Counted from the first letter of the stretch, positions 51,881 to 62,101 are shown. The stretch is DNA of 63,932 bases from Caryophanales bacterium UBA4855 (GCA_002399785.1 DHEH01000004.1:150126-214057); one strand, 5' to 3'. The notes: generated from the sequence alone by a model not told the origin. Translations and numbers: made by a program.

Positions 51881-54800
51881 CTAAGCAGCAACTTTAGCGA
51901 ATGAGATTTCAATAAAATCTACATTACAGCCAAGTATTTTCATTTGTATTTTATGATTTCCACTAGCAACTTCAGTAGAATTAAATACGCATTCTTTAAA
52001 ATTAAACCAATCATTTGAACCATCACTTGCTCTTCCTAATTTTAATGTAGGATCAGTAAGTGAAACTTCTACTCCATCAACAAACATTTTAAATGCGTTT
52101 GTAGCTAACAAGTCTTCATATTTACAAATGGAAGCCTTTATGTCGATTTTAGTTTTAGACTCAACATTATAATAGAAATCAGCGTATCCAGTTGTACCGT
52201 TTCCTAAGCAATTTCCTTCACTACAGTGTTCTGCATTATTTTCAATAAACCCCTTTCCGTTATTAGTCATATGAGTAGTATCGATATTTTCAGCTTCAGT
52301 TTTGATAGTCTTATTTTCAGTAATTGCTGTAATGTCGCTTTGAGCAATAACTTCAATATTGAAAGTGACAGTAAATGTTTCATAAGTAACAGTTACAACT
52401 TTATCAGTAGCAACTAAATTTTCAGTTTTATCAACTGTATATCCAGTTGTGATCTCTTCATTCTTTGTATCTAAATATTGACCTTTAATTTGAAGACCAG
52501 TTAAATCAAGTTTCTCTCCTTCGTAATAAGAAGTCTTACTTGGAGCAGCAACTAATTCAATTCCAGTTAAAGTATGTTCTTCAACTATTTCTCCAACTTT
52601 TGTCATATGGAAATTGAAGCAATCAAGATTTGGTCTTTCTTTTGTCATTGTTATAGTTAAGACATGAGTTCCTGCAGCAAGTTCGATCTCATCAAACCAT
52701 GCAGTTTGCCAGTTGTAATAAGTTGATGCACTGCTTGATCCTAAGGTAGGATTAACGTCATAAGTTAAGGCAGTTTCATCAATTTTGAAATCAACATTTC
52801 CATCAAGAGCATAAGCTTTTGAGTCGGACATTGTAGAACTAAAATGAAGTTTTGAGGCTTCTGCAACACTGAATTTCATTGTCATAACAGTTCCAACAGC
52901 ATATCTTTCAATAGATTTAGAACCACTTGCTTCAGGATTATCAATAGTATAAGTGGATTTTTCGCCCATATCGGTTCTCCAAATCCATCCATCATTTGGA
53001 ACTAAAGATTCAGCTTCAAATTTATGATCTCCAACTTCGGCCAATGTTAATTGAATTAATGGAGATACAGTAATAGCAACATCAACTGTTAATTCACCAT
53101 AAGTAACAACAATTTTTGTATCTTCGGCAGTTAAAGCGCCTGTTTTATCAAAAGTAAATCCTTCAGTAATAACTTTATTCATTGAATCGTTATAAACAGC
53201 TTCTAAAGTAAGACCAGTTCCGTCAAATGTTTCGCCTTCAGTATAAGCAACTTTTGTAGGTTGAGTTTTAACACCTAATGATTTAACTGTATGAGGTTCT
53301 TCTGCAGTTCCTAATTTCATAACATGGAAATTAAATGCATCAAGGTTTGGTCTATCAGTTTTCATATTGATAGTTAAGGTATGTTCGCCCTTAGATAATT
53401 CGAAAGCACCAAAATCAGCAGTTTTCCAATTCCACCAATCAGTTCCGTGTCTATGACCTAATGTTGGGTTATCAGATGCAATTATTGTGTCATCTATCTT
53501 GAATTCGACTTTATCGTTAAGAACAATTTCATCATAATTACTAACAATAGCAGTAAAGTGAATTTTGGAATCTTCTGAAACATAAAATGGTAAAGTCATA
53601 ATAGTTCCAGGAGCATATCTTTCAATAGATTTTCCTCCACTTGAACCATCAGAATTAACAACATAAGATGTTTGTCCAGCCATATCATCACGCATAATCC
53701 ACTTATCATCTGGTGTCAAATCTTCTGCTTCAAAGACATTATCTCCTAAAGCAGTTAATTTTAGTGGATATACTTTTCCAACTGTAATTGCGATTTCAGC
53801 AGTAAATGTTTCGTAAGTAACAGTGATTTTTGTATCGCTTTCAGTTAAAGCAACATCAGCTTTATCGATAGTATAATTAGTAATTACTTCTTCTTCTTTT
53901 GTTGAATAAACAGCTTTTATAACCATTCCAGTTGCATCAAATTTATCTCCAACATCATAAGCAAGTTTGGTTGGTTTAGTAGCGACCTTAATACCAGTTA
54001 AAACTTTATCTTCGCTTAATCCATTATATTTAGTTGCTTGGAATTCAAAATAATCGAGATTTGGACGTTGATCAATTGAAGTAATCTTGAATACGTGATC
54101 GCCTTTTGAAAGATTAACTGTTCCGTAAATTACATCTTTCCAGTTCCAGAAATCAGTTCCTCCACTATATTCAAATTGAGGATCATTAGTTGGTTCTACG
54201 ATTGTTCCATCAACTTCAGCCTTCAATCCGTTCTTTAATACATAATTGGTATTAGTATCAGACATTCTAGAAGTGATATAAACTGTGGCATCTTCTTCAC
54301 AATGAATATTGATTGTAAAATACGAACCTGGTTTATATCCACAAAGATTCTTACCATTACTTGCGCCTTCACCTTCTTCGATAAAAGTTCTTCCAGCAGT
54401 AACAAAATCTTCTCTTAATTGAGCATTTCCAGTACTTAAATCTTCTGCTTCCATTCTATATGTTGCTAAAGCACTAATAGTAATATCAGTTCTCTTAGTT
54501 ACTGTAATGGTTACATTAACTGATTTTTCTAAATAAGTAACAACAACAGTTGTATCTTCTATAGTTAATCCAGCTTTTTTATCAACAGTAAATCCGTCAT
54601 TTACATCTTTGCTTGTTCCATCTGACATTGTTGCAGTTAATACAAGGCCGTCAGTATCGAACAAATCACCTTCAACATAAGCAAGCTTTGTTGGTTGTGT
54701 TTTGATAACAAGATTTGTAACAGTAATTACTTTTTTAACTGAAATTGCAACATTAGCTGTTTTTTCTTTATATGTAACAATAACTTTGGTGTCAGTAGTT

Positions 54801-55069
54801 TTCAATTCACCAGTAAGATTGATGGTGTAATCAGTAACAACTTCATTTGTTTTGTCACTATAAACTGCAGTAACAACCATTCCAGTTTTATCAAACTTTT
54901 CACCTTCTTTATAAGTGGTTTTAGTAGGTTTTTTTGTAATACTAATACTACTTACAGTCTTCTCATCAGGAGTAACAGGTGTATCAGTTCCTCCACAACT
55001 TGCTAAAACGGGTGCACATGCAATTGATAAACCCATTAAAGCGACGGCAATCTTCTTCATACGTTTCAT
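51881..55069 (-). CDS. Large surface lipoprotein with alternating Ig-like and CBM-like domains
   Basis: A 1062-residue lipoprotein with lipobox VLASC (Cys25). After the anchor come two Ig-like (Big_3 type) domains, then an alternation of four CBM6/35-like modules with three further Ig-like domains. Each Ig copy repeats KPTK..Y.EGE.FD.TG and ends in VTYE/VTYKE..V.ITV; each CBM copy has a WNWK-type motif (TDFWNWK, TDWWNWK, STYYNWQ, NDWFNFK) followed by GxH. Approximate CBM positions are 197-348, 436-588, 676-840 and 926-1062. It is probably a long-armed glycan-capturing protein feeding the GH3 enzyme encoded downstream. AGGAGG lies 11 nt before the ATG. Confidence 0.8.
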   Translation of the reverse strand: MKRMKKIAVALMGLSIACAPVLASCGGTDTPVTPDEKTVSSISITKKPTKTTYKEGEKFDKTGMVVTAVYSDKTNEVVTDYTINLTGELKTTDTKVIVTYKEKTANVAISVKKVITVTNLVIKTQPTKLAYVEGDLFDTDGLVLTATMSDGTSKDVNDGFTVDKKAGLTIEDTTVVVTYLEKSVNVTITVTKRTDITISALATYRMEAEDLSTGNAQLREDFVTAGRTFIEEGEGASNGKNLCGYKPGSYFTINIHCEEDATVYITSRMSDTNTNYVLKNGLKAEVDGTIVEPTNDPQFEYSGGTDFWNWKDVIYGTVNLSKGDHVFKITSIDQRPNLDYFEFQATKYNGLSEDKVLTGIKVATKPTKLAYDVGDKFDATGMVIKAVYSTKEEEVITNYTIDKADVALTESDTKITVTYETFTAEIAITVGKVYPLKLTALGDNVFEAEDLTPDDKWIMRDDMAGQTSYVVNSDGSSGGKSIERYAPGTIMTLPFYVSEDSKIHFTAIVSNYDEIVLNDKVEFKIDDTIIASDNPTLGHRHGTDWWNWKTADFGAFELSKGEHTLTINMKTDRPNLDAFNFHVMKLGTAEEPHTVKSLGVKTQPTKVAYTEGETFDGTGLTLEAVYNDSMNKVITEGFTFDKTGALTAEDTKIVVTYGELTVDVAITVSPLIQLTLAEVGDHKFEAESLVPNDGWIWRTDMGEKSTYTIDNPEASGSKSIERYAVGTVMTMKFSVAEASKLHFSSTMSDSKAYALDGNVDFKIDETALTYDVNPTLGSSSASTYYNWQTAWFDEIELAAGTHVLTITMTKERPNLDCFNFHMTKVGEIVEEHTLTGIELVAAPSKTSYYEGEKLDLTGLQIKGQYLDTKNEEITTGYTVDKTENLVATDKVVTVTYETFTVTFNIEVIAQSDITAITENKTIKTEAENIDTTHMTNNGKGFIENNAEHCSEGNCLGNGTTGYADFYYNVESKTKIDIKASICKYEDLLATNAFKMFVDGVEVSLTDPTLKLGRASDGSNDWFNFKECVFNSTEVASGNHKIQMKILGCNVDFIEISFAKVAA

Positions 55070-55637
55070 ATTTAATTATTCCTCCTAATATAAAACATTT
55101 TTCTTTTATTTCCTAATTTAATTAACATACAACTAAGAAACATAAGGTTTTTAAAACGTCTATCCGTTCTGTTTTTTGCCTCAATTATAAATAAAAGACG
55201 TCCAACAATAAGATTGACATCAGTATATAATAGAGAAAAAAATATTATTGCTAAGTGTTCGTAACCTTATAAAAAATTGCGTAAACTTAAAAAATGTAAG
55301 CGCTTTGAATGAACAAAAAAGGTATATTTTTCTACCAAAATGCATTTGTTAAAATAATTTATAAGATTATTTAAATCAATCAAACCAAGAATTTAACTCA
55401 TACTTGTTATCGATTAATATTTATATAATTTTCATATATAAAACCCTCATAAAACAAAGAGAAAAATCAAAATACATTTTTAATGAACGAAGTAAATATA
55501 CTCTATAAGTCTAAAATCCACTGCAAATACCCATTATTTTTCAAAAGTTCATAATTTAGATTATTTTATGTTAAAATAAAAACAAGTAAAAAATTACAGG
55601 AAATAATTTAAGAAAAAGAAAATTATTACGTGTTTAT
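55070..55637. other. Long intergenic region with a candidate cre site
   Basis: About 570 nt, AT-rich, between the divergent surface operon and the M13 pseudogene. It holds ATGTAAGCGCTTTGAA (55294-55309), one mismatch from a catabolite-responsive element, and a dispersed-repeat copy. I see no further open frame or structured RNA. Confidence 0.4.
55513..55541 (+). repeat. Dispersed ~29-bp repeat, copy 11
   Basis: CTGCAAATACCCATTATTTT, upstream of the M13 pseudogene. Confidence 0.7.
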
Positions 55638-57948
55638 CAATAAATTTTTGTTTATTAGTATCTTCTTGTTCTTCAGGAGTTACCCCTACTCCAGATCCAG
55701 ATATTGTAGATCCTATTGTTAGCAGCGGTTTATCTGAATATATAGCAAAAAAGACTGCTTATTATAATAGAGGATTAACGGCTAGCGAATTATTGGAAAA
55801 AGCTGGTCTAACCAAAGATACAACTTATACTAGAGGAAACATAATTAGATTACTTCAAGCTGCTTTTAAGGATTATATGCCTGAATTGGTTGGTCAAAGA
55901 GTCTATAACGCAATAATTAATAACCAAGATGAAGCTGTAATTACAACTCCAGAAGTTCAAAGTGCAGTAGATTGGATTGCTGAATATGGTCTTTGCAGTG
56001 ATTTCTTAGACGAAACTAAAATAATGACCACAGAAGAACTCGATATAATTCTTGCAAGATTTTATCAATACTTTGGAACAAATGAAAAAGACGATTTTAC
56101 AACCGCAAATAATTATGGTTTCTATTTCTATGATGAAGATGACGAAGGAATTAATAGCAAATCTTTTTATATTAAAACTAAACTTGTTGATTTTTCAGTA
56201 ATTACAGATACTTGCATAAGTAAAATGAAGGAACTGATTGGTTCAGATTCAAAATATTCATCAAGATATAAAGGCGCCTTAGATTATTTAGAAGGCGAAG
56301 CTGACTATACTTTTCTTGAAGAAGATGGCATAGTTGAAGAGATCGCTAGTTGTACTGACATAAGTATGGACACAGACTGGCTTACTACTTGTTCTAATAT
56401 GTTTAAAAATTACGGATGTTCTCCATATTATGACTTAGAAACACTAAATTATCTCGAAGACGAAGACGGAACAAGACACACAACACTTGATATATCGTGT
56501 GGTGCCATAAACATGACCGGATTAGAACTCGATAAAGAAGAAACTGTCACAAATATATAAACAAACTGGTCATCTGATTATCAAGAATTAGGTCTCAGCG
56601 CAGATAAATCTAACGAATATGCCGATTCACTTATTGAATTCACAAAAAAGCAAAAAACAAACTTTGAAACAACTTATAAAGATATAGAAGATAAGGAAAC
56701 AAAAATTTTCGACCCAACTACCGGAAATAGTATTTTTCAAGATAATAATTTAAAAACATCGTTTGAGACCATTTGCACAGGAGCTGGTTTTGATAATAGT
56801 TCGTTAAATTACTTAGCTACTATAAACCCGCGCTTATTCCTTTCAACTGTTAAAGCACTTTAGGATTCCCCATTCATCGCGAAACAATCGGTTATTCTTT
56901 ATCATTTTATATATGCTAATGCTGCCGCTTTATCCTATAAACAAGGAAAAACATTTGGTTACGCAAAAGCTAACCCACTATTTAGTTGGGCTTTGGCAGA
57001 TGATTTTTCAAAAACTACCATTTATGAAGAAAATAAAGAACTTGCTGGTGAAGTATTGGAAAGTCTTGTTTCTTCGTTTACTACCCGTTCAAATAATTCA
57101 GATTGGTTAAGCAAAGATGGCGCTAAAGCAATTAAAGAAAAACCGATACTATTACTTCTTATTTTTATTCCTCTGATAAAAACGGAAATTTCTATAATTA
57201 TGATTCTTATATTGGAGATTGGACAAATAAATTATCTAAAGAGTTAGGAGCTAGTAACTATAAATCTTGGTTGATGGCAATAGAATCAATAAAAAATAAC
57301 GAATCAATAACTCAAACTTATGGAAAAATTATCGATCCATTCTTAGCAAATGCTTTTTATATGCCTGATGAAAATACAATAACAATTACATTAGGTTATT
57401 TGTTCTCCAATAGAGGTGATTTTAGAACTTATTCTACCGAAGAATTATATTCTTCTCTTGGTTTTGTTATGGGTCACGAATTGACTCATGGTTTTGATTC
57501 GAACGGAAGTTATTATGATAAAAACGGGAAAAAACTTACAACTTCCATTCTTCCTGAAGCAGATGACAAAATCTTTAAGGAAAAACAAGTTCAAGTAATC
57601 AAAAATTATGATAAAAAAGAATATTGCCCTTGTGAATTTTTTGAAAACGATGGAAAAATTACAATTAGTGAAGCTATGGCAGATATCGGTGGTTTTAGTC
57701 TTGTTTTGGAAATGGCAAAAAACAATAATAATTTTAATTACAAATCTTTCTTTAAATATGTAGCAAAACATATGGCTTCGAAAAAATCAGTTTTAGTGAC
57801 AGCGTTTACTTATACTGATGTACATCCTTTTGGAAAAGTAAGAAGTAATACATTACTTTCTAATAGCGACAAATTTATATCAACATTCGACATTAAACCA
57901 GATGATGCAATGTGGATGGCACCAGAAAATAGAGTAACAATCTGGTAA
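55638..57948 (+). pseudogene. Decayed M13 (neprilysin-type) lipoprotein peptidase gene
   Basis: In pieces this reads as an M13 zinc peptidase: a lipoprotein start (FCLLVSSC then a T/P/D spacer), an N-terminal domain, and a C-terminal catalytic part with MGHELTHGFD (HExxH zinc site), EAMADIGG (third ligand) and DVHPFGKVRSN. Lesions: no start codon where a ribosome site (AGGAAA) predicts one (the in-frame codon is TTT), a TAA at about 56558, a TAG at about 56861, and a frameshift in an A-run near 57138. The combined length of about 770 codons fits the family. The zinc site survives, so decay is recent. Confidence 0.87.
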
Positions 57949-57956
57949 AATTTAAA

Positions 57957-57991
57957 ACAAAAATCTCAACTTAAACCGTTGAGATTTTTTA
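57957..57991 (+). terminator. Terminator of the M13 pseudogene
   Basis: AAAATCTCAAC/GTTGAGATTTTTT hairpin with a 7-nt loop. Confidence 0.88.
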
Positions 57992-58002
57992 TTTGCTTTC
58001 TT

Positions 58003-58031
58003 AAAAAACCTTGCTAATCCCCATTATTTTT
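58003..58031 (+). repeat. Dispersed ~29-bp repeat, copy 12
   Basis: CTTGCTAATCCCCATTATTT, abutting the stop codon of the TetR gene. Confidence 0.7.
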
Positions 58032-58629
58032 ATTTCTTATCATCATCTTTAGAAATACAGGAATTTATTATTAAAGCGATATGATTCACATCATCAACAC
58101 ACCCACTATCAACCCACTTCATCACAACTGCAATAATACCTTTAATAAAAAATTCCAAATAATATTTACCATCATTTTCATTAATACCAAATCTATTAAT
58201 AATAGGCATTAAGGTAGTCTTTGTTAATTTATTGAATTGATCAACAGTTCCGAAAATTCCTGTATTCTTACAAACAACACGATAAAACGTTTTATTTTCT
58301 TTAACAAAATTTAAATAAGGAATCAAAAATTTATCATCAACAAGATATAGATCATTCAATGAAATCGTTTTTATATTTAGTTCTTCTTTTCCTTTGTATT
58401 TATCAATAAATTTTTCATTTAAATAATTATCACACTCTTTAATTAAATCGTTTATGTTTTCATAATGAAAATAAAAAGTCGATCTATTTACTCCTGCTTT
58501 TGCACAAATTTCTTTAATTGTTATAAATTCAAAATCTTTTTTCTCGAGTAAAAGAATGAGCACTTCATCCATCAATAAAGCTGTATTAAAATATTTGCTT
58601 TGACTTCTGTTCGTTCTTTTACTCTCCAT
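58030..58629 (-). CDS. TetR-family transcriptional regulator
   Basis: A 199-residue protein. The N-terminal helix-turn-helix is ITIKEICAKAGVNRSTFYFHYENINDL (about 36-63), typical of TetR/AcrR. The C-terminal ligand domain has no class-defining motif but resembles the TetR_C regions of DhaS-like regulators. Its start follows the stop of the small membrane protein by 1 nt (TTAATATG), so translation is coupled. The natural reading is that it regulates that operon or a neighbour. A dispersed-repeat copy touches its stop codon. Confidence 0.87.
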   Translation of the reverse strand: MESKRTNRSQSKYFNTALLMDEVLILLLEKKDFEFITIKEICAKAGVNRSTFYFHYENINDLIKECDNYLNEKFIDKYKGKEELNIKTISLNDLYLVDDKFLIPYLNFVKENKTFYRVVCKNTGIFGTVDQFNKLTKTTLMPIINRFGINENDGKYYLEFFIKGIIAVVMKWVDSGCVDDVNHIALIINSCISKDDDKK

Positions 58630-58630
58630 A

Positions 58631-58984
58631 TTAATCTGTAATATCTTTTGCTAAAGCAATGATATCTGAGGCATATTTAGCCTTTGCTTTTTTAAGAATT
58701 ACCTTATAAATAGGATAATTAACACAAATTCCAGCAATTCCTACTAATCCTATTACAATACCAACAACCAAACTTACTATACTTTTTGGTCCAATTACAT
58801 CCATAGCTAAACACATACCAACTCCTAATACCAATGCGCTAACGATTCCTAAAGTATAAGTAAAAATTGTTGCTGGTAATTTAACCTTGTTATCCAATTT
58901 TCTTAAAGCAACCACCTTTGAATCGTTTTTTGGTGAGTATTCTTTTGCCACACTCTCGGCATAAATCTTATCTAAGTTTTCCAT
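58631..58984 (-). CDS. Two-helix membrane protein often labelled dihydropteridine reductase
   Basis: A 117-residue protein with a soluble start (LDKIYAESVAKEYSPKNDSKVVALRKLD) and two membrane helices (about 37-62 and 67-92). The sequence matches a Bacillota family that databases often label dihydropteridine reductase; nothing here looks like a reductase (no NAD-binding motif), so I treat the name as a mislabel and the function as unknown. It is the first gene of a two-gene operon with the TetR regulator. AAGGAG lies 6 nt before the ATG. Confidence 0.7.
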   Translation of the reverse strand: MENLDKIYAESVAKEYSPKNDSKVVALRKLDNKVKLPATIFTYTLGIVSALVLGVGMCLAMDVIGPKSIVSLVVGIVIGLVGIAGICVNYPIYKVILKKAKAKYASDIIALAKDITD

Positions 58985-59333
58985 AATTTTCTCCTTTTCA
59001 ACTTATGCCATTATTGTAAATAGTTAAAATAAATTTCTAAACAACACAAAAGCTTAAAAATGTTGAATTGTCAAAAATTGCATTAGAGACTTGTTAACAC
59101 ACATTTTTATAACTTAATATTAAATAGCAAAATCATTTGCAAAGACCCCTTATTTTATTCACATTGTTTTAAATAGTTATTCTTTTAAACTTTCATAAAT
59201 ATTACAAATAACGAATAATATTCATACTATTTTTAAGTAATTTTATCGTTAGAACAATTATACTATTGTAAATTTTATTTGAAATTTAAAACTAGAATTG
59301 ATTATTGATTAGCCTTTAAATACAATAAAAATA
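58985..59333. other. Intergenic region between divergent genes
   Basis: Very AT-rich. It holds repeat copy 13 and, at its right end, TTGATT (59298-59303), a 17-nt spacer and TACAAT (59321-59326), 7 nt before the ATG at 59334. No other feature seen. Confidence 0.55.
59128..59157 (+). repeat. Dispersed ~29-bp repeat, copy 13
   Basis: TTTGCAAAGACCCCTTATTT, a diverged copy. Confidence 0.5.
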
Positions 59334-60752
59334 ATGAAAACACCAATACCAAATAGTAGTTTTAGTAAATATAGGAAATATCACGATATATGCGAAATGA
59401 TTGAATCAATGGACTTTACGGAATTTTCTGATCAACAAGTTTTTGAATTCTCAGCTATATACGAATTGTGCACTATAGCAAAGACATTGATATTAAGTCT
59501 TCCTCAAGCTATAAATCCAAATTTTCTTTTATTTAGAAAATTAACTGAAGATTTAAAAATAATGCAGATTTCTAGAGACAGGAATTATTTTAGTGATGAA
59601 AATTATCTTCTTTTTAGAATAGCTGTTGAAAATAGAATTCCGCATAGAAAAGAAAGATATGTAATTAATAAAAACTTCTATCTTCCGTATAACGTTATTA
59701 AAAAGAGAGTTCATGACTCTGATTTTTATTTATCTTCATGTTTAGGTGATAACGGAACACTTTCCTTTTTATTAAACGAAGATAAAGGAATCGGTCATCA
59801 ATATCGAACTCTAGGCATTCTTACTCACAATTTTATTTTTCCTGCTGACGATTTTGAAACAAAATATTTGATTGAACTTACACATAAATTAACCAACGAC
59901 TGTTTAGAGAACATCAGAAAGATTACAAGAAAAATAATTAAAGCAAATGCTCAAATCAACTTTCCTGATCCAACATTTTTTATAGAATCTTCACCAATCT
60001 CACAACAATGTTTTATTAACAATCATTCCATACTTGATTTATGTATTAAATATTCAAATATAAATGAAGACATCAATATCTACATTTTAAAAACATCTTT
60101 CATTACATTATTTGATTTTGCTACAAGTTATGTTTTAAATGATTACAATTCCCTTGTCTTGAGAGGAAAAAGTTATATCGAAATGATATCTATTTTTTTC
60201 TCAGTTATTAGTTTTAGAAAAAAAGATCTAAATAATTGCATAGATGCATATTGTGGTTTAATTTTTAATTCGATTCAAAACGAATCTGTTGATGAATACC
60301 TTAAAGAAATATATAACAAAACATACAGAGAATTACTGAATATTGATTTTTATTCTTTTAAAGATTATGCTGGTAATCCTTTATATTTACTATTCTTAAA
60401 ATCAATTAATTTCATTGATGTTGCTAGAGAAAGAATAAAAGGAAATAAAGAAATTAAAGAAATATATGATTTTAGCTGTGATCTTGTACACTCTTCTCTT
60501 CAATTAATTAAATACAAAAAAGATATGCGACAAATGGCAAAAACCTTATTTTTGTTTTTAACTCAAGAAACAATAGAATTAGTAAATAAAATAAAAACTA
60601 GAGTTAAAAGAGTTGTAAAAAGTAATGATGTCGATTTGAGTTTTGCACAATGTTTAGATGGATTAAATTATTTGTACGAACTAATAAACAAGACTGATGT
60701 AGATATTATGAACATATTACAAAAATTAGAGGAAGAAAATAAACAAAATTAG
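59334..60752 (+). CDS. Orphan helical protein of unknown function (472 aa)
   Basis: I do not recognise this protein. It is soluble and largely helical, with many I, N, K, F and Y residues and no signal peptide. One stretch, GIGHQYRTLGILTHNFIFPADDF, has a conserved-looking H and aromatic cluster, and FSCDLVHSSLQLIKYKKD near residue 380 recalls helical families with a surface-exposed histidine, such as DUF5677-like proteins. That likeness is weak. It stands alone between a TetR operon and a stretch of unlike composition. The promoter is TTGATT-N17-TACAAT and the ATG is 7 nt after the -10 box with no ribosome site, so the mRNA is probably leaderless. Confidence 0.65.
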   Translation: MKTPIPNSSFSKYRKYHDICEMIESMDFTEFSDQQVFEFSAIYELCTIAKTLILSLPQAINPNFLLFRKLTEDLKIMQISRDRNYFSDENYLLFRIAVENRIPHRKERYVINKNFYLPYNVIKKRVHDSDFYLSSCLGDNGTLSFLLNEDKGIGHQYRTLGILTHNFIFPADDFETKYLIELTHKLTNDCLENIRKITRKIIKANAQINFPDPTFFIESSPISQQCFINNHSILDLCIKYSNINEDINIYILKTSFITLFDFATSYVLNDYNSLVLRGKSYIEMISIFFSVISFRKKDLNNCIDAYCGLIFNSIQNESVDEYLKEIYNKTYRELLNIDFYSFKDYAGNPLYLLFLKSINFIDVARERIKGNKEIKEIYDFSCDLVHSSLQLIKYKKDMRQMAKTLFLFLTQETIELVNKIKTRVKRVVKSNDVDLSFAQCLDGLNYLYELINKTDVDIMNILQKLEEENKQN

Positions 60753-61036
60753 AATATTTATTCGTGACAATATTAAAGCAACCAATATTAGTAATACTAA
60801 CTTAATCAAATGATGTTCCTTTTTAATATAAAACATTTATTTCTTAACAACGAAAGGCGATAACTAAATAAAAATACATACCACTTGAATACATATATTC
60901 ATCATAAGAAACATTTAACTCTTAAGAATATTAACAATTTAAAAATAAGCATAAACCAAGATAACCTCATGTTTCTTTGCAATGAGTGTAATAACAAGAT
61001 TCGCATAAGATTTAAACGGTTTACAAAATATGTTTA

Positions 61037-61417
61037 TTGACGAAGGCGATCTTGCATAAAGGTGGCATTCGTAGTACAATCTCGTCCAGAAAGTTGGTAT
61101 TTATAATGGCAAGTATAGGGTATCCATTTTTTGTAGTAGCGGAAAATCATGACGAACTAATTGAACTGGTTAACGAGTTGGAATCAGAATACGGGTATAT
61201 TAGTAATTTACCTTTACATGACGGTGGAATAAAAGGAACACAAGGAGATTTTGGTTGCAGGACTGCTTTTATCAACATCGAGGCTAAAACCTACTGGTTA
61301 TCAATGCCGGGTGTAAAGTTTTGTCAATTAGAGTTTGATAGACCTATATCAGACGATGATTTTAGGATTATTTTATCAATTTATAATAAAAACGAATCAA
61401 GAAAGTTTAATGATTAA
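61037..61417 (+). CDS. Hypothetical protein of unlike composition (up to 126 aa)
   Basis: I do not recognise this protein. The frame opens at TTG 61037; an ATG at 61106 (MASIGYPFFVVAENHDELIE) is an alternative start, and neither has a clear ribosome site. The protein is mixed alpha/beta: GYPFFVVAENHDELIELVNELE, then LHDGGIKGTQGDFGCRTAFINI and a strand WLSMPGVKFCQLEFDRP. The DNA looks richer in G+C than its surroundings, especially 61020-61110, suggesting transfer or a remnant of a longer gene. About 280 nt of AT-rich sequence on its left side hold no frame I would call. Confidence 0.5.
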   Translation: MTKAILHKGGIRSTISSRKLVFIMASIGYPFFVVAENHDELIELVNELESEYGYISNLPLHDGGIKGTQGDFGCRTAFINIEAKTYWLSMPGVKFCQLEFDRPISDDDFRIILSIYNKNESRKFND

Positions 61418-61480
61418 TCCATCAGCTTGATTTTTTAGTAATCTTGACCAATACCATTCGGCCATATTAGTGACAATATT

Positions 61481-62101
61481 CTATTTTTTATCTTTCCTAC
61501 GAATATGATATTCACCTTTAATTCCCGACCAGATTATAATTATTATTTGACTTGGAATACCAATAAAAAATATAGGCCAGTATTGAGGTTTATCGAATAT
61601 AACTACAAACGTTAAATAAAATGCAGCAAGCAAAGTCCAAATCAAAAACGATATAAAAACATAATTTCTTCTTTTATTACCCCATATTGTATTAAAGACT
61701 ATAGCGCAAATAAAACTTGCAGGCACTGCATAGATAAAAATAAGCCAGGAATCGCTATAGATATTACTTAAATATCCAAAAGAAAAGCCACAAGTTGCAA
61801 TGAGCCATATAGTAATAATAGCTAATAAAGATATTGCTAATTTAGAATGATGAACACGTTCTTGAGTTGGTTCTTTGGTAACACATAAAGGATTACTAGA
61901 GACTAATTGATCTAAAGTTATCTCATAAAAATCAGCCAATTTTTTTAGTATTTCAATTGGCGGGACACATTCTCCTGTTTCCCATTTAGATACGCTTTTA
62001 TCAGTATAATCTAATTTTTTTGCCACTTCTGCTTGAGTGTATCCATATGTTTTTCGTAAGAATACAAGGTTCTTTGCTATAACAAATTTTAACTCTTCCA
62101 T
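61481..62101 (-). CDS. XRE-family regulator with membrane domain
   Basis: A 206-residue protein. The N-terminal helix-turn-helix is LRKTYGYTQAEVAKKLDYTDKSVSKWETGECVPP (about 15-48) with the following LADFYEITLDQL. After a linker come four hydrophobic helices (about 88-200) and a basic end. Such HTH-plus-membrane proteins probably sense envelope state; the target is unknown. It is divergent from the GT8 gene. On the minus strand TTGCTT, a 17-nt spacer and TATATT lie 6 nt before the ATG with no ribosome site, again suggesting a leaderless mRNA. Confidence 0.87.
   Translation of the reverse strand: MEELKFVIAKNLVFLRKTYGYTQAEVAKKLDYTDKSVSKWETGECVPPIEILKKLADFYEITLDQLVSSNPLCVTKEPTQERVHHSKLAISLLAIITIWLIATCGFSFGYLSNIYSDSWLIFIYAVPASFICAIVFNTIWGNKRRNYVFISFLIWTLLAAFYLTFVVIFDKPQYWPIFFIGIPSQIIIIIWSGIKGEYHIRRKDKK

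Noticed and set aside
58631..58984. Dihydropteridine reductase function
   Set aside because: The protein is a short two-helix membrane protein with no nucleotide-binding motif; the database-style name appears to be a mislabel.
3372..59157. CRISPR array
   Set aside because: The recurring ~29-bp sequence is dispersed over 55 kb in both orientations with no regular spacers and no cas genes.
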